Shown piece after piece: positions 62,678 through 64,000 of a DNA stretch of 64,000 nt. The notes below the pieces were generated by a model that was given only the letters and a program-made list of their open reading frames with translations, did no database searches and had not been told where the DNA came from. This DNA is from Arthrobacter sp. Edens01 (lineage in GTDB: Bacteria; Actinomycetota; Actinomycetes; Actinomycetales; Micrococcaceae), in NCBI RefSeq assembly GCF_001307035.1, contig NZ_LKIU01000005.1, forward strand, positions 203,664-267,663. The letters run 5' to 3'. Made by a program: the position numbers and the translations under genes. Numbering within the stretch: the first letter of the stretch is position 1; each line of letters begins with the position of its first letter.

Positions 62678-63253
62678 TCACCGGTACTGCGCTTCCCAGG
62701 CCAGGAGGTCCCGTACCGCGGGGGTAAGCTCGCGGACCATTTGCAGGTAGACGGAGTCTTCCCGGCGGAACGGATCCGTCACATCGTCCCCGCCCGGTCC
62801 GGCGGGATGCGCTGAACGCAGGCGGAGCGCCCGGGACACTGCATTGCGCCAGCGTTCTGGGGCAGAGGCATTCGGATCTCCGTCTACATCGGGGAGCAGG
62901 CGGGCGAGTTCCCGAAGGGTGAAGGTGCGCCGCAGCAGCCCGGGGACCAGCTCCAGCACCCGGCCGCGGTGTCCACGTGTCATGGCCAGCACCAGGTCCT
63001 GGTCGGCCAGGACTTCCTCGCTTAGCTGGCGGGATACGAAATTGCTTGAATCGCCTCCGAAGACGTTGACGTATCCGGCGACGTGCGGCTCCATGCCATG
63101 CCCGAGCAACGCGCCGGTGCCGGCGCTGGTCACTGAGAATTCTCCCGGAGCAAACGAGTCGAACCCTGCCTGAAGCAGCCGTTCGGCCATGGGGGAACGG
63201 CAGATGTTGCCGGTGCAAACAGTCAGGATGCGGTAGGGGTCGTGGTCAGTCAT
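62678..63253 (-). CDS. low-molecular-weight protein tyrosine phosphatase
   Basis: A 191-aa phosphatase with the CX5R loop near the N-terminus: VCTGNICRSPMAE. The catalytic Asp is in VTDPFRR (DPF) near the C-terminus. It is somewhat longer than the 150-160 aa usual for the family, with an Arg-rich middle. Such enzymes reverse BY-kinase phosphorylation in glycan export, and the only BY-kinase here is at 51512. It converges with sufU, six bases apart. Confidence 0.92.
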   Translation of the reverse strand: MTDHDPYRILTVCTGNICRSPMAERLLQAGFDSFAPGEFSVTSAGTGALLGHGMEPHVAGYVNVFGGDSSNFVSRQLSEEVLADQDLVLAMTRGHRGRVLELVPGLLRRTFTLRELARLLPDVDGDPNASAPERWRNAVSRALRLRSAHPAGPGGDDVTDPFRREDSVYLQMVRELTPAVRDLLAWEAQYR

Positions 63254-63325
63254 GTCCTCGGATTCCAGTCGGAACAGCAGCGGCCACCGCAGGCAACACG
63301 CCTGTGGGAAGTGCCGGGGTCGAGA

Positions 63326-64000
63326 CTACCCTGCTGTGGAGGCGCGGACGGAGCAGGACTCGAGCGGCAGCTCGACGCGGAAGGTTGTCCCCTGACCCGG
63401 CTGGGATGTGAGGGTGATGCTCCCTCCGTGGGCTTCAACTATGTCCCGCGTAATTCCAAGGCCCAGACCGACGCCGGGGATGGCCGCCTTTTTGACCGCA
63501 GCGCTGCGGAAGAACCGGTTGAACACCTCGGACTGGTCCGCCGCCGTCATCCCTATCCCTTCGTCCTGGACTTCCAGGATGGCAGCCGTCTTCCCCCGTA
63601 ATACCCGCAGGGTCACGGTTCCGCCGCCGGGGGAGTACTTGATGGCATTGGAGATGAGGTTGTCCAGGACCTGCTGCATTCGCATCGCATCAAAGGAACC
63701 AACGACGTCAGCAGGAGCCTGCAGTTCGATTTTGATGCCGGATTCAGCGGCTCGGGGAGCAGCCGAATCAGCAGCACATGACACCAGTTCACGCAGCGAC
63801 AATTCAGCGAGTTCCAAATGGACCGAACCTGAAGCTGTGGTCAGCAAGTCAGCCACCAGGACCAGGAGCCGCTCAGCGTTGCGCAATGCCACTCCGAGTG
63901 CAGCCTGCAGCGAATCGGAATTCATCTCCTCTGCGTCTGCCAAAGCCAGATCCAGGTAGCCAATGATTGAGGTGAGCGGTGTCCGGAGTTCATGCGAAAC
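63326..64000 (-). CDS. sensor histidine kinase, 5' end outside the window
   Basis: Only the C-terminal 224 residues are in the window. At the edge the frame reads VSHELRTPL, the phospho-acceptor H-box of the HisKA domain. The ATPase domain follows with an N-box (LDNLISNAIKYSP), G1 (DEGIGM), F (FNRFFRS) and G2 (GVGLGLGI) motifs. The sensor part and the start lie beyond 64000, and its response regulator is not visible. No link to the glycan genes can be shown. Confidence 0.9.
   Translation of the reverse strand, partial: VSHELRTPLTSIIGYLDLALADAEEMNSDSLQAALGVALRNAERLLVLVADLLTTASGSVHLELAELSLRELVSCAADSAAPRAAESGIKIELQAPADVVGSFDAMRMQQVLDNLISNAIKYSPGGGTVTLRVLRGKTAAILEVQDEGIGMTAADQSEVFNRFFRSAAVKKAAIPGVGLGLGITRDIVEAHGGSITLTSQPGQGTTFRVELPLESCSVRASTAG

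Noticed and set aside
1-64000. CRISPR array
   Set aside because: No regularly spaced direct repeats with unique spacers; the 21-bp array at 57004 has hexamer units only.

Overview
The window is high-GC actinobacterial DNA, most likely from an Arthrobacter-like member of the Micrococcaceae. The order ispE, Uup-type ABC-F, TetR, tRNA-Gln, glmU, prs, rplY (ctc), pth is a typical actinobacterial housekeeping backbone. GTG/TTG starts, 4-bp stop/start overlaps and strong G/C third positions fit this. The species call is inference; no rRNA or species marker is present.

Layout. (1) 1-8300: housekeeping block for isoprenoid, UDP-GlcNAc and PRPP synthesis and for translation, with a TetR protein carrying a complete C-terminal NUDIX domain. 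(2) 8765-14052: two very large coupled LuxR-type ATPase regulators (LAL/MalT-like). (3) 14216-27824: an eleven-gene plus-strand polysaccharide operon with sugar-modifying enzymes, a flippase, two multidomain glycosyltransferases, two chain-length-type membrane proteins and a polymerase/ligase. Opposed to it (27885-31403) are a three-glycosyltransferase fusion and a hexapeptide acetyltransferase. (4) 31633-40064: three more giant LAL regulators. (5) 40065-40718: a non-coding region with a C-rich structured RNA candidate ending in a strong terminator. (6) 40719-51398: a second polysaccharide cluster with the only polyprenyl-phosphate sugar transferase, a GDP-mannose 3,5-epimerase-like enzyme, glycosyltransferases, an acyltransferase, a second polymerase, a CDP-alcohol phosphotransferase and a second flippase; a secreted SGNH hydrolase lies on the opposite strand. 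(7) 51512-60385: mainly minus-strand genes for a BY-type tyrosine kinase/Wzz protein, a lipoprotein, two paralogous secreted GGxF-repeat/LamG proteins and a VanZ-like protein, plus a TagD-like cytidylyltransferase on the plus strand. (8) 60887-64000: sufS and sufU, a low-molecular-weight tyrosine phosphatase, and a histidine kinase cut by the window end.

Reading as a whole: about 52 kb of surface-polysaccharide and cell-surface genes appear to sit as an accessory block between the conserved pth and sufS regions. The genes could make two glycans, or one complex glycan, by a Wzx/Wzy route. The initiating transferase, kinase and phosphatase may be shared. Five LAL ATPase regulators bracket the first cluster and are the most unusual feature. 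Several promoter regions carry CGGGTA/CGAGTA/CAAGTA hexamers; at 57004-57072 four of them recur with exact 21-bp spacing, which suggests a phased operator. The link between these sites and the regulators is inference.
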